Assembly: GCA_024401475.1 (NCBI GenBank)
Contig: JAKSKZ010000036.1
Location: 1-37,130, forward strand
Source: Paludibacteraceae bacterium
GTDB lineage: Bacteria; Bacteroidota; Bacteroidia; Bacteroidales; Paludibacteraceae
Length of the DNA stretch: 37,130 nucleotides
Reading direction: 5' to 3'
Shown: positions 24,401-32,006 of the stretch, one piece after another
Numbering within the stretch: the stretch's first letter is position 1
Layout: each line of letters begins with the position of its first letter
The notes under the pieces: model-generated
What the model was told of the DNA's origin: nothing
The model's database searches: none
Seen by the model: the letters and a program-made list of their open reading frames with translations, nothing else
Program-made: the position numbers and the translations under genes

Positions 24401-27058
24401 GGTAAATCCAAGAAGGACGACCCAAGCGGAGCTACTATGCTCACATTCACAACCGACAAGGGTACTTACAACGTAGGCGAGAAAATCAAAGTGAACATTC
24501 CTACCTCAAACGGTGGACGTGCCTTGATTTCTATCGAAAACCGCTCAAGAATCATCTCTTCTCAATGGGTGAAGGCAAAAGATGGAAACACCGAAGCTAC
24601 TGTCGAAATCGAAGCAACGCCTGATATGGTTCCTAACGCATATCTCAACATCACGTTGATCCAACCTCACAAGACAACAGCGAACGACCTTCCTATTCGT
24701 CTTTACGGCGTACAAAGCGTCACGGTTCAAGACAAGGCAACTATTCTTGAGCCTAAGATTGACATGAGCGACGAGGTAACTTCAGGAAAACCTTTCGAGG
24801 TGAAGATTTCGGAAGGAAACAAGCAAGAGATGGACTACACATTGGCCATCGTTGACGAAGGTCTGCTCGACATCACTAATTTCAAGACGCCAAACGCACA
24901 CAAAGAATTCTTCAAACGCGAAGCTTTGGGTGTCAACACTTGGGACATCTACGATCAAGTAATCGGTGCATTCGGTGGAAGAATTGAAAAATTGTTCGGC
25001 ATCGGTGGTGACGACGCAATAAAGGCTCAAGAGGAGCAAGCTCAAAAACGCTTCAAGGCTGTCGTTAAGTTCATCGGCCCTTGCAAATTAGCAGCAGGCA
25101 AGAAGGCAAGCCACACTATCGATCTTCCAAACTATTATGGCTCTGTCAGAGTCATGGTGGTCGCAGGAAACGGAAAGGCTTATGGCAACGCTGAGAAGGC
25201 TGTGAAAGTAACCAGTCCTTTGATGGTTTTGGCCACCTTGCCTCGTGTTGCTGGTCCTAACGAAGACCTCACACTCCCTGTTAACGTATTCAACAATAGC
25301 GACAAGAGCAAGAATGTTAAGATCATTGTTTCTGCCGGCGACGTAATAAAAGTCAACGACGAGGCTTCTAAAGAGAGCAGCATCGAAGGCCGTGGTGACA
25401 AGATTACGACATTCAAACTTAAAGCAGCCAACAAGATTGGCAAGCAAAAGATCGATGTAAAGGTTACAGACGGACAAAACGAGGCCTCTACCGAAATTTG
25501 GTTGGAGGTTCGCAATCCAAACCCTCGTTTGACAACATGCAAGACTATCACCATCGAACCTGGCAAGAGTGCCAACCTTGATTACAACTTGACAGGCATG
25601 GAGGGCACCAACACCCTTTCTCTTGAAATGGGTACAATGCCAGCCATCAACTTGGAAAACCGTTTGGAATACCTCATCGGATACCCTCACGGATGTGCCG
25701 AGCAAACCACTTCAAAGGGATTCCCTCAATTGTTCTTGCCTGCATTGTGCAACTTAACCAATCAAGAGGTTACCGATTGCGAGACAAATGTTAAGAACAC
25801 CATCAAGAAGTTGGAGCAAATGCAAATGAGCGACGGTTCTGTCAGCTACTGGATGGGCGGCAATTATACCTACGACTGGGTTAATAACTATGTGGGTGAC
25901 TTTATGATCACCGCCCAAAGCAAGGGTTACAATGTAAGTTCATTCCTCGCTGCTTGGAACAAGTACCAAACAAAGAAAGCATCCGAGTGGACTTGGAGAA
26001 CATACGGCAACAACAAGGCTAAAGTTTCTGGCGACGACTTCGTCCAAGCTTATCGCCTTTACACATTGGCAGCCAACGGCAAGCCTGTCAAAGGTGCCAT
26101 GAACCGTTTGAAAGAAGAGAAAGATTTGTCCATCCAAGCTAAATGGAGATTGGCTGGTGCTTACGCCCTCATCGGCGACAAAAAGACGGCCAACAAGATT
26201 ATCGACGGCATCGCTTCTTCAAACGCAGCGGATTACAGCAAGCGTGATTACGAAACATTTGGTTCTCAACTTCGTGACGAAGCAATGGTCATGGAAGTCA
26301 TGCTTCTTTTGGGCGAGAAAGACCAAGCATTCAAATTGGCTCAATCAATTGCTAAAGAACTCAACACAGACAGATGGTTGAGCACCCAAGAGACTGCCTA
26401 CGCTTTAATCGCCATGAGTAAGTTGGCTGGTGGACAAAAGAGCGACGGTCTAAACGTCTCTTACAACCAAAACGGCAAAGATGTAAACACAACGAGTGAC
26501 AAGAACCTCATCAAAGAGAGATTGGACGCTTCTAAGAGCGGTGCAGGAAAAGTTTCGGTCACCAACAAGGGCAACAGCACTTTGTTCGTATCATTGTCAC
26601 AATCAGGTATTCCTTTGGAAGACCTCTCCCCTGCCAAGTCAGAAGGATTGCAACTCAACGTGACATTCTACGATGCAAACGGTTCAACAATCAATGTTAG
26701 CGATTTGCAACAAGGAACAGACTTCACAGCAAAAGTCACTGTCAAGAACCTCTCTCCTTACGAGAATTACAACGAGTTGTCTCTCATCCAAATCTTCCCT
26801 TCCGGATGGGAAATCATCAACAAGAGACTCAATGGTGACGTGGACAAACGCAACTCCGATTTCTCTTACCAAGACATTCGCGACGACCGCGTCATGACCT
26901 ACTTCAACTTGCCTTTCGGCAACACGAAGACATTCTACGTTGATTTGCACGCTGCATACACTGGACGATTCTTCATGCCAGCTTGCTCTTGCGAATACAT
27001 GTATGACAACACCATCTCCGCAAGGACAAAAGGTCAATGGGTCAATGTGACAAAATAA
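21482..27058 (+). CDS. Bacterial alpha-2-macroglobulin lipoprotein
   Basis: This 1858-residue protein begins with an SPII signal (MRKTRLVGWLLFLLTILASC). It has the macroglobulin plan: N-terminal MG domains, the GERGVWRPGDTLNISLML region near residue 620, a bait/ANA region and a thioester domain with GCAEQ (Cys about 1405). The Cys-Gln thioester lets these proteins bind attacking proteases covalently in the periplasm or at the outer membrane. Many relatives are paired with the penicillin-binding protein gene pbpC; no such partner is here. Residues about 448-505 are an Asp/Tyr-rich, low-complexity insert (SDDDDYDYSG, YGYYYYDNDYYSSYDE). The frame is intact and the length is usual for the family. 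Confidence 0.93.
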   Translation: MRKTRLVGWLLFLLTILASCGGGDVSNETEYLQYINEFTAGSISKHSSIVVKLANPSAKFSSEEKEKAIKGIFEFSPKIEGEARWIDQYTVEFKPNELLKNGQEYVATFHLSEIQDVADKKNKDFKFPFKVIEQNASLHTEYPVYKEDGTVEVNGVILLADRESQENISKLLTASMEGKSYSIEWGAIIPRSVGCISHFKISNISASNSNRTMDLGFDGKSIGCSDNAQTSVTIFQNKIFQIIGHKIFNGEDAHVEIYFNQALPAQDLKSKIYFQDGLKCNITKENSTVKVYPSRNFTDKKTLIIDKNIQGSNKSTLGVNIDYPILFESIKPAAKFNNNGSVLPTTNGATLPFQAVNLRAIDVTVLKIRNENIFQHLQINNINGQRELKRVAKPILTKTINLEETGLDLTQWQNYFIDLKELVNKDPGAIYSIILSFKKSYSTYPCGKDDVESDDDDYDYSGVTSEWGSDPDNYGYYYYDNDYYSSYDENGEYIGDNPCYNAYYKSSYRRAQTNILVSDLGVIAKLGTNNKIQVIVTNLKSTEPESGAKVKFYSYQQELIGETSTNGDGFAEFTYEKEKPIFLEVEQGDQKNYLKINDASALSLSSFDVTGATYEKGLKGYIYGERGVWRPGDTLNISLMLQDQEGMIPDNHPLVMTLVTPRGQKYTKSVQKYHMGSSIYSFRIPTDMEAPTGIWNISFKVGGSTFSKSLNIETVKPNRLKIKLESNETILHGNRSNSFHLYSEWLHGGKAADMKADVAVKMKKAKTAFANFSDYTFESPAANEFKDNERMLYNGKTDANGNIYFSASMPRISDAPGMLEANFTTRVHEGEGDFSINSTTIKYSPYASYVGIKAPTAPNQRDIYYTEKDNTFKVVTVDENGNLEKFTQSLSYKIYKLSWRWWWDSRNDDNLAYYINNTYTQAYKSGEFYAKDGKGSFDINISDDDWGRYLILVQNKDGHTTGCVALFDWESCVGKSKKDDPSGATMLTFTTDKGTYNVGEKIKVNIPTSNGGRALISIENRSRIISSQWVKAKDGNTEATVEIEATPDMVPNAYLNITLIQPHKTTANDLPIRLYGVQSVTVQDKATILEPKIDMSDEVTSGKPFEVKISEGNKQEMDYTLAIVDEGLLDITNFKTPNAHKEFFKREALGVNTWDIYDQVIGAFGGRIEKLFGIGGDDAIKAQEEQAQKRFKAVVKFIGPCKLAAGKKASHTIDLPNYYGSVRVMVVAGNGKAYGNAEKAVKVTSPLMVLATLPRVAGPNEDLTLPVNVFNNSDKSKNVKIIVSAGDVIKVNDEASKESSIEGRGDKITTFKLKAANKIGKQKIDVKVTDGQNEASTEIWLEVRNPNPRLTTCKTITIEPGKSANLDYNLTGMEGTNTLSLEMGTMPAINLENRLEYLIGYPHGCAEQTTSKGFPQLFLPALCNLTNQEVTDCETNVKNTIKKLEQMQMSDGSVSYWMGGNYTYDWVNNYVGDFMITAQSKGYNVSSFLAAWNKYQTKKASEWTWRTYGNNKAKVSGDDFVQAYRLYTLAANGKPVKGAMNRLKEEKDLSIQAKWRLAGAYALIGDKKTANKIIDGIASSNAADYSKRDYETFGSQLRDEAMVMEVMLLLGEKDQAFKLAQSIAKELNTDRWLSTQETAYALIAMSKLAGGQKSDGLNVSYNQNGKDVNTTSDKNLIKERLDASKSGAGKVSVTNKGNSTLFVSLSQSGIPLEDLSPAKSEGLQLNVTFYDANGSTINVSDLQQGTDFTAKVTVKNLSPYENYNELSLIQIFPSGWEIINKRLNGDVDKRNSDFSYQDIRDDRVMTYFNLPFGNTKTFYVDLHAAYTGRFFMPACSCEYMYDNTISARTKGQWVNVTK

Positions 27059-27082
27059 ACACATCCTCATTTTGAGGCAAAC

Positions 27083-27119
27083 AAAAAGGTCTTCTCTCTT
27101 CAAGGGAGAAGGCTTTTTT
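27083..27119 (+). terminator. Terminator after the macroglobulin gene
   Basis: AAAAAG-(G)-TCTTCTCTC pairs with GGGAGAAGG-CTTTTT (one bulged G, G-U pairs), ending in a T run. Confidence 0.8.
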
Positions 27120-27273
27120 GTTTATAGAGGGAGCCATTGTCCTCATCACCACGGACCGTTCATAAATAGGGCCTCTTCCACACAGACAAGACTATTGAGA
27201 CTTGAGCGAAATTCTTGAATCTTAATTCAACATGGAATCGCCCCTACAAAGGAAGGTGCGGGGTTCGCGAAAA

Positions 27274-27308
27274 ATTCTTAATTCTTAACTCTTAATTCTT
27301 AATTTCTA
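27274..27308 (+). repeat. Heptamer tandem repeat in the lrgAB promoter
   Basis: Five consecutive 7-base units (ATTCTTA, ATTCTTA, ACTCTTA, ATTCTTA, ATTTCTA) end two bases before the -7 box. The -33 position falls inside the third unit. The rest of 27120-27273 shows no gene, only a C/G-rich small hairpin near 27241. Confidence 0.85.
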
Positions 27309-27310
27309 AC

Positions 27311-27318
27311 TACCTTTG
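27311..27318 (+). promoter_or_regulatory. -7 box of lrgAB
   Basis: TACCTTTG, 23 bases before the ATG, followed by AAAAAGGAAA as the ribosome-binding region. Confidence 0.75.
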
Positions 27319-27340
27319 CAAAACAAAACAAAAAAGGAAA

Positions 27341-27703
27341 ATGAAAAATATGATACTCCAATGTGCCATCATCTTCGGATGCCTCACATTTGGCGAATTA
27401 ATAGTCCATCTCACCGGCATCAAACTGTCCTCCAGCATCATCGGAATGCTGACGCTAACGCTATTGCTTCAATTAGGCATCGTAAAATTAGATTGGGTGA
27501 AAGGAATCGCAGAATTTCTATCTGCCAACTTGGCTTTCTTCTTCATTCCGCCAGGCATAGGTCTGATGCTGCATTTCGACCTTATCAAGGCACAATTCGT
27601 TCCTATCGTCGGAGCCACTATTCTTAGCACAATTCTCGTCCTCGTTGTCACAGGATGGGTTCACCAATTAACAAGAAAGAACAATGGAGTTTCTAAGAAA
27701 TGA
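27341..27703 (+). CDS. lrgA: LrgA/CidA-family holin-like membrane protein
   Basis: This 120-residue inner-membrane protein has four hydrophobic segments and the family block SSSIIGMLTLTLLLQLG followed by LSANLAFFFIPPGIGLM. LrgA-type proteins are holin-like and affect murein-hydrolase export, programmed lysis or metabolite transport, together with LrgB. It overlaps lrgB by 20 bases, so the two are translationally linked. A near-consensus -7 box and a heptamer repeat precede it. Length and motifs are normal. Confidence 0.93.
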   Translation: MKNMILQCAIIFGCLTFGELIVHLTGIKLSSSIIGMLTLTLLLQLGIVKLDWVKGIAEFLSANLAFFFIPPGIGLMLHFDLIKAQFVPIVGATILSTILVLVVTGWVHQLTRKNNGVSKK

Positions 27704-28376
27704 GACATTTCTCATCGCCATCACATTCGGCATTTATCATATTTCCAAACTTTTACAAAAGCAAACTGGATGGATTTTACTCAACCCCATCCTACTCACC
27801 ATTGCCCTCATCATTATCATTCTTGAAGTGTTAGGCATTGATTACCCTACCTACAGCGAGGGGGGTAAATACATCGAATTCTGGTTGAAACCTGCAGTCG
27901 TAGCTTTAGGCGTGCCTCTTTACACACAATTACAAGCAATAAAAAAACAAGCAACGCCCATCCTACTGTCCCAAATAGCAGGATGCATCGTAGGAATACT
28001 ATCCGTAGTATTCATAGCCAAAGCATTAGGCGCCAGCAAAGAGGTCATTTTGTCCTTGGCGTCCAAATCCGTGACCACCCCAATCGCCATGGAAACAACC
28101 CGTGCCTTAGGGGGAATACCGGCACTCACCTCCGCAGTTGTTGTATGCACAGGCCTATTGGGCGCAATTGTCGGATTTAAAGTTCTAAAATTAGGGAAGG
28201 TGAAAAGCCCCATCGCGCAAGGTCTCTCCATGGGAACCGCCTCTCATGCCGTAGGTGCATCTGCCGCCATGGAGGTCAGCAACAAATACGGAGCCTATGC
28301 CAGCCTCGGACTCACCATCAACGGAATCCTCACTGCGGCCATCGCCCCCTATTTGATCGACCTCTTGAACTTATAA
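27684..28376 (+). CDS. lrgB: LrgB-family membrane protein
   Basis: This 230-residue protein has about six to seven membrane segments and the LrgB signatures PAVVALGVPLY, SLASKSVTTPIAME, GLLGAIVG and GTASHAVGASAAMEV. It is the partner of LrgA; related pairs act in lysis control and, in some organisms, pyruvate or glycolate movement. It starts inside the 3' end of lrgA. It ends 8 bases before the stop of the convergent carrier gene, and I see no terminator between them. Confidence 0.94.
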   Translation: MEFLRNETFLIAITFGIYHISKLLQKQTGWILLNPILLTIALIIIILEVLGIDYPTYSEGGKYIEFWLKPAVVALGVPLYTQLQAIKKQATPILLSQIAGCIVGILSVVFIAKALGASKEVILSLASKSVTTPIAMETTRALGGIPALTSAVVVCTGLLGAIVGFKVLKLGKVKSPIAQGLSMGTASHAVGASAAMEVSNKYGAYASLGLTINGILTAAIAPYLIDLLNL

Positions 28377-28384
28377 ACCAGCTA

Positions 28385-29314
28385 CTACTGGTTAAGTTTT
28401 TGGAACATTTTAGCGGCCAAAGCACCGCTCAAATTATGCCACACACTAAAGATGGCCCCTGGTATGGTGGCTAATGGATAAATGGCGAAATGAATGTTGG
28501 CAAGACTGCTTGCCAAACCTGAATTTTGCATGCCGACTTCAATCGAAATTGCCGTGCACTTCTTAGGCGACAAACGAAGCAGTTTGCCAATAGCATAGCC
28601 CGAAAGCAATCCTAATAGATTATGGAGCACAACCACCACCATAACAATGAATCCGCAAGTGGCAAGTTTATCACTGTTCTTTCCTATGATGATAGCCACG
28701 ATCAAGGCTATAACAACCGAAGAAAATGCAGGCAGATAGGAGGTTGCTCGTTTCGTGAAATTTGGGAACAAACTACGCACAATCAACCCCACCACAATGG
28801 GAGCAATCACCACCTGCAAAATGCTGAGCAACATGGCCACCGTATCCACCTCAATACTCTTTCCTGCCAAAAGAAAAACAATCCACGGCGTCATAATAGG
28901 AGCCAATATGGTGGAACATCCCGTCATTCCGACGGAAAGGGCTATATCACCTTTGGCTAAAAACGTTATCACATTACTTGCGGTTCCTCCTGGACAACAC
29001 CCCACCAAGATCACACCTATTGCCAATTCCGGAGGAAGATCAAAAATCATGGACAAACACCAAGCGATAGCAGGCATTAGCGTATATTGAGCAATGCACC
29101 CCAACAGAATCTCTTTCGGATGACTAAACAACACCTTGAAATCCTCCGCCTTCAACGTCAACCCCATTCCAAACATCACAACCCCTAAAAAAGGATTAAT
29201 CCATGTCGTGCTGATGGAGCCTGTCAATTCAGGAAACAAATAAGAAACAAGGGCGGCAAATAAAACCAAGACACCCATCCATCGTGAAATAAAATCGCAA
29301 ATCCGTTTCATCAT
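28385..29314 (-). CDS. Bile acid:sodium symporter (BASS) family carrier
   Basis: This 309-residue protein has about ten hydrophobic helices. The family hallmarks are visible: VGCCPGGTASNVITFLAKGDIALSV and ISIEVGMQNSGLASSLA, the two crossing-helix motifs that form the sodium and substrate sites. Bacterial members of this branch move organic anions, for example keto-pantoate, pyrimidine-precursor or bile-acid-like compounds; the substrate cannot be told from sequence. It is convergent with lrgB. It starts with two ATG codons, and I took the first. Confidence 0.9.
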   Translation of the reverse strand: MMKRICDFISRWMGVLVLFAALVSYLFPELTGSISTTWINPFLGVVMFGMGLTLKAEDFKVLFSHPKEILLGCIAQYTLMPAIAWCLSMIFDLPPELAIGVILVGCCPGGTASNVITFLAKGDIALSVGMTGCSTILAPIMTPWIVFLLAGKSIEVDTVAMLLSILQVVIAPIVVGLIVRSLFPNFTKRATSYLPAFSSVVIALIVAIIIGKNSDKLATCGFIVMVVVVLHNLLGLLSGYAIGKLLRLSPKKCTAISIEVGMQNSGLASSLANIHFAIYPLATIPGAIFSVWHNLSGALAAKMFQKLNQ

Positions 29315-29341
29315 ACTAATTAATTTTCAACCACAATGAAA

Positions 29342-29349
29342 CAAATATA
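29342..29349 (-). promoter_or_regulatory. -7 box of the BASS carrier gene
   Basis: TATATTTG on the minus strand, 28 bases before the ATG. Confidence 0.65.
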
Positions 29350-29407
29350 GACATTTGCCTCCGATAAAAAGAAAAATACGGACGAAAGTATAAGGCCTTA
29401 TAAAAAA

Positions 29408-29429
29408 TAATATGTTTTACAACATATAA
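29408..29429. promoter_or_regulatory. 22-bp palindromic site (motif copy 3)
   Basis: ATATGTT-TTAC-AACATAT is a 7+4+7 inverted repeat in the same register as the site at 15712. It lies 29 bases before the plus-strand -7 box at 29459. Confidence 0.65.
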
Positions 29430-29458
29430 TAAAGATGGTAGATTAGGAAAAAGTTGAC

Positions 29459-29466
29459 TACCTTTG
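29459..29466 (+). promoter_or_regulatory. -7 box upstream of the M23/LysM gene
   Basis: TACCTTTG, followed by C. It is the only good -7 match in the gap and implies a leader of about 330 bases. Confidence 0.65.
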
Positions 29467-29801
29467 CAATCGTTTGTTGTTTTATAGAAACAAACATATA
29501 CTGCGGAAGGAGTTTGTAAAGACCAAACTAACGCTGTTTGTAGTGGTTATTAGAATGACGTGCGGTTTAGTTGTTGACCGCTTCTGATGAAGAAGATATG
29601 ATGATTGATGTTTTGTAAGATGATTAACACCCATTACACTCCATTCCGCAAAAGAAACTCATGACGAGATTCAAAATATCAGCAACAGAGGTGCATCACA
29701 CAACGGCTGTTGCTTTAAACACATGTAAAACCATAGAAATCAGCTGATTTCTAAACAAAGTCCCCAAATTATTACAACAAAGGACTAAAATTAAGGAGGT
29801 T
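29467..29801 (+). ncRNA. Long structured leader (or separate RNA) before the M23/LysM gene
   Basis: No ORF of note is present. Pairings seen are GTTTGTT/AACAAAC near 29472-29495, GCGGT/ACCGC near 29563-29582, GCAACAG/CTGTTGC near 29680-29714, and the perfect 20-bp palindrome TAGAAATCAGCTGATTTCTA at 29734-29753. A strong AAGGAGG lies just before the start codon. No T-run follows the palindrome, so it does not look like a terminator. Confidence 0.45.
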
Positions 29802-30704
29802 ATGATGAAACGCAATATAAACATTGTAATTATATCCATTTTCGCCATGTTGTCTTCTATGACAACTCATGCTCAAGAGACGGAAAAAATAGAAACTGAC
29901 GGAAAGATGATTGCCGGAGCTGTCTCTTTCGATGACCAAAAGAACCTTATCGACTCACTGATGGTCGACGAATATGAAGATGACGAAGATGGCTACACCC
30001 CATCCGATTCCCTCTATGGAACTTGGGACAACGCCAACCTAAACCCATACAGAGTAAGCATAGACTCCATTTGCGACTCCTTTACTGTGAAATTCACAGA
30101 ATACGTTCATCCTGACGAAAACGTGGTAACATCTGAATATGGTCCTCGCTGGGGCCATTTCCATGCCGGCATCGACATCCGACTTAACACCGGCGACTCT
30201 GTAAAATGCGCCTTCAACGGTAAGGTTCGTATCGCCCGTGCCAACAAAGCATACAGACGCAAAGGTTATGGATATTATGTCGTTGTAAGGCACGAGAATG
30301 GATTGGAAACTCTATACGGACACATGTCAAAAGTGCTCGTTAAACCCGACCAAATCGTCCGTGCAGGAGACGTCTTAGGTCTTGGCGGTAGCACAGGTCG
30401 CTCAACAGGTCCTCACCTTCATTTCGAGACACGCTTTATGGGTAACGCCATCAATCCAAGAGAAATGATCGACTTCGAAAACTACGTCATTCTCGACGAT
30501 TGCTACGTCATCACAAGAAAAGAGTCATTCAAAGAATTAAGAGATTATATCAATTGCCCTGCCAGATTCTACACCATCAAGAAAGGTGACACATTGGGCA
30601 AAATCGCAAGACGCCACCACACAACGGTTTCCCGTCTTTGTAAATTGAACAAAATAAAATCAACCACGACTCTTCGCTTGGGCAAAAGAATTAGAGTTTC
30701 GTAA
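29802..30704 (+). CDS. Secreted M23 peptidase with LysM domain
   Basis: This 300-residue protein has a Sec signal (ending near THAQE). The M23 (LytM) domain at about residues 105-230 has the zinc ligands in HFHAGID and HLHFE, plus GHMSKVLV and GGSTGRSTGPHLHF. A C-terminal LysM follows (about 255-300: FYTIKKGDTLGKIARRHHTT). It is a probable cell-wall endopeptidase or amidase activator in the periplasm. The residues between the signal and the M23 domain are acidic (DEYEDDEDGY). The SD is strong, and the first of two ATGs was taken. Confidence 0.93.
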   Translation: MMKRNINIVIISIFAMLSSMTTHAQETEKIETDGKMIAGAVSFDDQKNLIDSLMVDEYEDDEDGYTPSDSLYGTWDNANLNPYRVSIDSICDSFTVKFTEYVHPDENVVTSEYGPRWGHFHAGIDIRLNTGDSVKCAFNGKVRIARANKAYRRKGYGYYVVVRHENGLETLYGHMSKVLVKPDQIVRAGDVLGLGGSTGRSTGPHLHFETRFMGNAINPREMIDFENYVILDDCYVITRKESFKELRDYINCPARFYTIKKGDTLGKIARRHHTTVSRLCKLNKIKSTTTLRLGKRIRVS

Positions 30705-30731
30705 TTAATTTCCATAAAAAACAAGATTCGA

Positions 30732-30762
30732 TTTGTTTTTTCCAAAAATAGTCGTATCTTTG
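30732..30762 (+). promoter_or_regulatory. Consensus promoter of the tRNA-Lys gene
   Basis: TTTG (30732-30735), 19 bases, then TATCTTTG (30755-30762). This is the best match to the Bacteroidetes sigma-ABfr consensus in the window. Confidence 0.85.
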
Positions 30763-30794
30763 CAACGCTTTTGAGAAACAAAGCAATCGAGGGA

Positions 30795-30870
30795 GAGCTA
30801 GTAGCTCAGCAGGTAGAGCACATCCCTTTTAAGGATGGGGTCTTGGGTTCGAGCCCCAACTGGCTCACCA
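30795..30870 (+). tRNA. tRNA-Lys(TTT), CCA encoded
   Basis: Acceptor GAGCTAG/CTGGCTC, anticodon arm CATCC-CTTTTAA-GGATG with anticodon TTT at 30828-30830, T-arm TTGGG-TTCGAGC-CCCAA, discriminator A and genomic CCA. The other two tRNAs of the window have no encoded CCA. Confidence 0.96.
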
Positions 30871-30901
30871 AAGCGACCAAGAGAAATCTTGGTCGCTTTT
30901 T
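30871..30901 (+). terminator. Terminator of the tRNA-Lys gene
   Basis: AAGCGACCAAGA-GAAA-TCTTGGTCGCTT, a perfect 12-bp stem with a GAAA loop and a T run. Confidence 0.92.
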
Positions 30902-30911
30902 TTGTCATATT

Positions 30912-30943
30912 TTTGGACTATTCAATACAATAAACTATCTTTG
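30912..30943 (+). promoter_or_regulatory. Promoter of the PepSY-like gene
   Basis: TTTG (30912-30915), 20 bases, TATCTTTG (30936-30943). Confidence 0.75.
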
Positions 30944-30985
30944 GTAATATTTAACAAAATCAACTTATAAAACAGCAAACAAAAG

Positions 30986-31444
30986 ATGAAACAGTTAAGA
31001 TTGTATTTCACGATGCTTTTGGTCGCTTTGATGACTCAAACTATCAATCAATATGCACAAGCGGAGAACATTCAAACCATCACCGCAGATAGATTGCCAG
31101 CAAAAGCGAAGAAATTCATCACCGATAATTTCCCAGGTAAAAAAGCCACAACTGCAGCAGCAGTGAAAAACGGAAACAACATAACCTATAGAGCAGAACT
31201 AAGCGACAACGCCACAAAAGTCGAATTCACCAAAATGGGAGATTGGAGTTTGGTAGAATGCTCCAAAGGTGCAGTTCCAAACAAAGTGGTTCCAGAGAAA
31301 ATTCTAAAACGCTCTAAAGAATTATACAAAGATGCCAAAGTGGCAAAAATTTCTAAAAGCAGCGCAGGCTACGAAGTGAAACTCACCATGGGTACTACCC
31401 TAAAATTCAACGCCAACTGCACACTGACGGAAATGCTCTTCTGA
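30986..31444 (+). CDS. Secreted PepSY-like protein
   Basis: This 152-residue protein has a Sec signal (about residues 1-26, ending QAEN). Two short alpha/beta repeats of the PepSY-like (beta-lactamase-inhibitor-like) type are visible: LPAKAKKFITDNFPGKKATTAAAVKNGN, then KVVPEKILKRSKELYKDAKVAKISKSSAGYEVKL. These small periplasmic proteins are abundant in Bacteroidetes and have no proven role; protease or envelope-stress functions are guessed from the PepSY name. It is a single-gene transcript with its own promoter and terminator. Confidence 0.8.
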   Translation: MKQLRLYFTMLLVALMTQTINQYAQAENIQTITADRLPAKAKKFITDNFPGKKATTAAAVKNGNNITYRAELSDNATKVEFTKMGDWSLVECSKGAVPNKVVPEKILKRSKELYKDAKVAKISKSSAGYEVKLTMGTTLKFNANCTLTEMLF

Positions 31445-31466
31445 CAAAGAAAAAGAAAAAAAATTA

Positions 31467-31498
31467 GGCTACTTCGGATTTTCCAAGTAGTCTTTTTT
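31467..31498 (+). terminator. Terminator after the PepSY-like gene
   Basis: GGCTACTT-(C)-GG pairs with CC-AAGTAGTC (one bulge, one G-U) and is followed by six T residues. Confidence 0.85.
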
Positions 31499-31504
31499 CT
31501 TTAG

Positions 31505-31619
31505 GCAACCTCTATAAATTGATTTTGAGATTTTTTTGGCTTCGTCCAAATTGCTTCCGCTCAGTAAAATCAAACAAGTTTGATTTACGTTCGCTTAATC
31601 GCAACTTTTGACAGGTTGC
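31505..31619. repeat. Repeat-like intergenic element with nested palindromes
   Basis: Terminal GCAACCT (31505-31511) and AGGTTGC (31613-31619) are inverted copies about 115 bases apart. Inside are TTTGG-CTTCGT-CCAAA (31535-31550) and the perfect AAATCAAAC-AA-GTTTGATTT (31567-31586). It has no coding potential. The form suggests a small dispersed (MITE-like) repeat, but copy number cannot be judged from one window. Confidence 0.4.
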
Positions 31620-31798
31620 TGAGCAGAAAGAAGGATCGGTGCGACCACTGTGACTGATTGTCAAACAGCAAGATGCCCAAACAAATCAAAAAGCACCGAA
31701 AAGTTTATAAAGAATCACTTATTACTAAAAAATTAAAAATGGTGAATTCATAGAGATCACCTTTAATTCAACCATTAAATTAAACACAAAAAAATGCG

Positions 31799-31839
31799 AG
31801 GAAGCAAGGGCAATTTTTTTTGTCCTTGCTTCCTTTTTT
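31799..31839 (+). terminator. Orphan strong terminator without an upstream gene
   Basis: AGGAAGCAAGG (31799-31809) pairs with CCTTGCTTCCT (31824-31834), extended by CAA/TTG, then six T. It lies more than 300 bases after the previous terminator and before the next -7 box, with no ORF between, so an unannotated RNA may end here. No canonical -7 box was seen in 31500-31800. Confidence 0.8.
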
Positions 31840-31851
31840 GCATTAGTGTAT

Positions 31852-31859
31852 TATCTTTG
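31852..31859 (+). promoter_or_regulatory. -7 box of the hybrid two-component gene
   Basis: TATCTTTG followed by C, about 148 bases before the ATG. No -33 TTTG at the usual distance. Confidence 0.65.
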
Positions 31860-31967
31860 CTATAAGAAAAACATTGGACTCCCCCTCTTGGTGGAGAAAC
31901 TCAGTGAAAGACGTTTTTTAGCTGCCCTTGCACTGGAAATGTTTAGATAAAGATAATACCCAAACAC

Positions 31968-31995
31968 ACTCATTTATGGTTCAGCACAAATGAGT
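31968..31995 (+). promoter_or_regulatory. Hairpin just before the start codon of the hybrid regulator
   Basis: ACTCATTT pairs perfectly with AAATGAGT around a 12-base loop and ends 11 bases before the ATG. No SD is visible. Confidence 0.55.
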
Positions 31996-32006
31996 TTATA
32001 AATGCT

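Noticed and set aside
25088..25705. 205-codon minus-strand ORF inside the macroglobulin gene
   Set aside because: An antisense shadow of a clear protein-coding gene with no recognisable domain.
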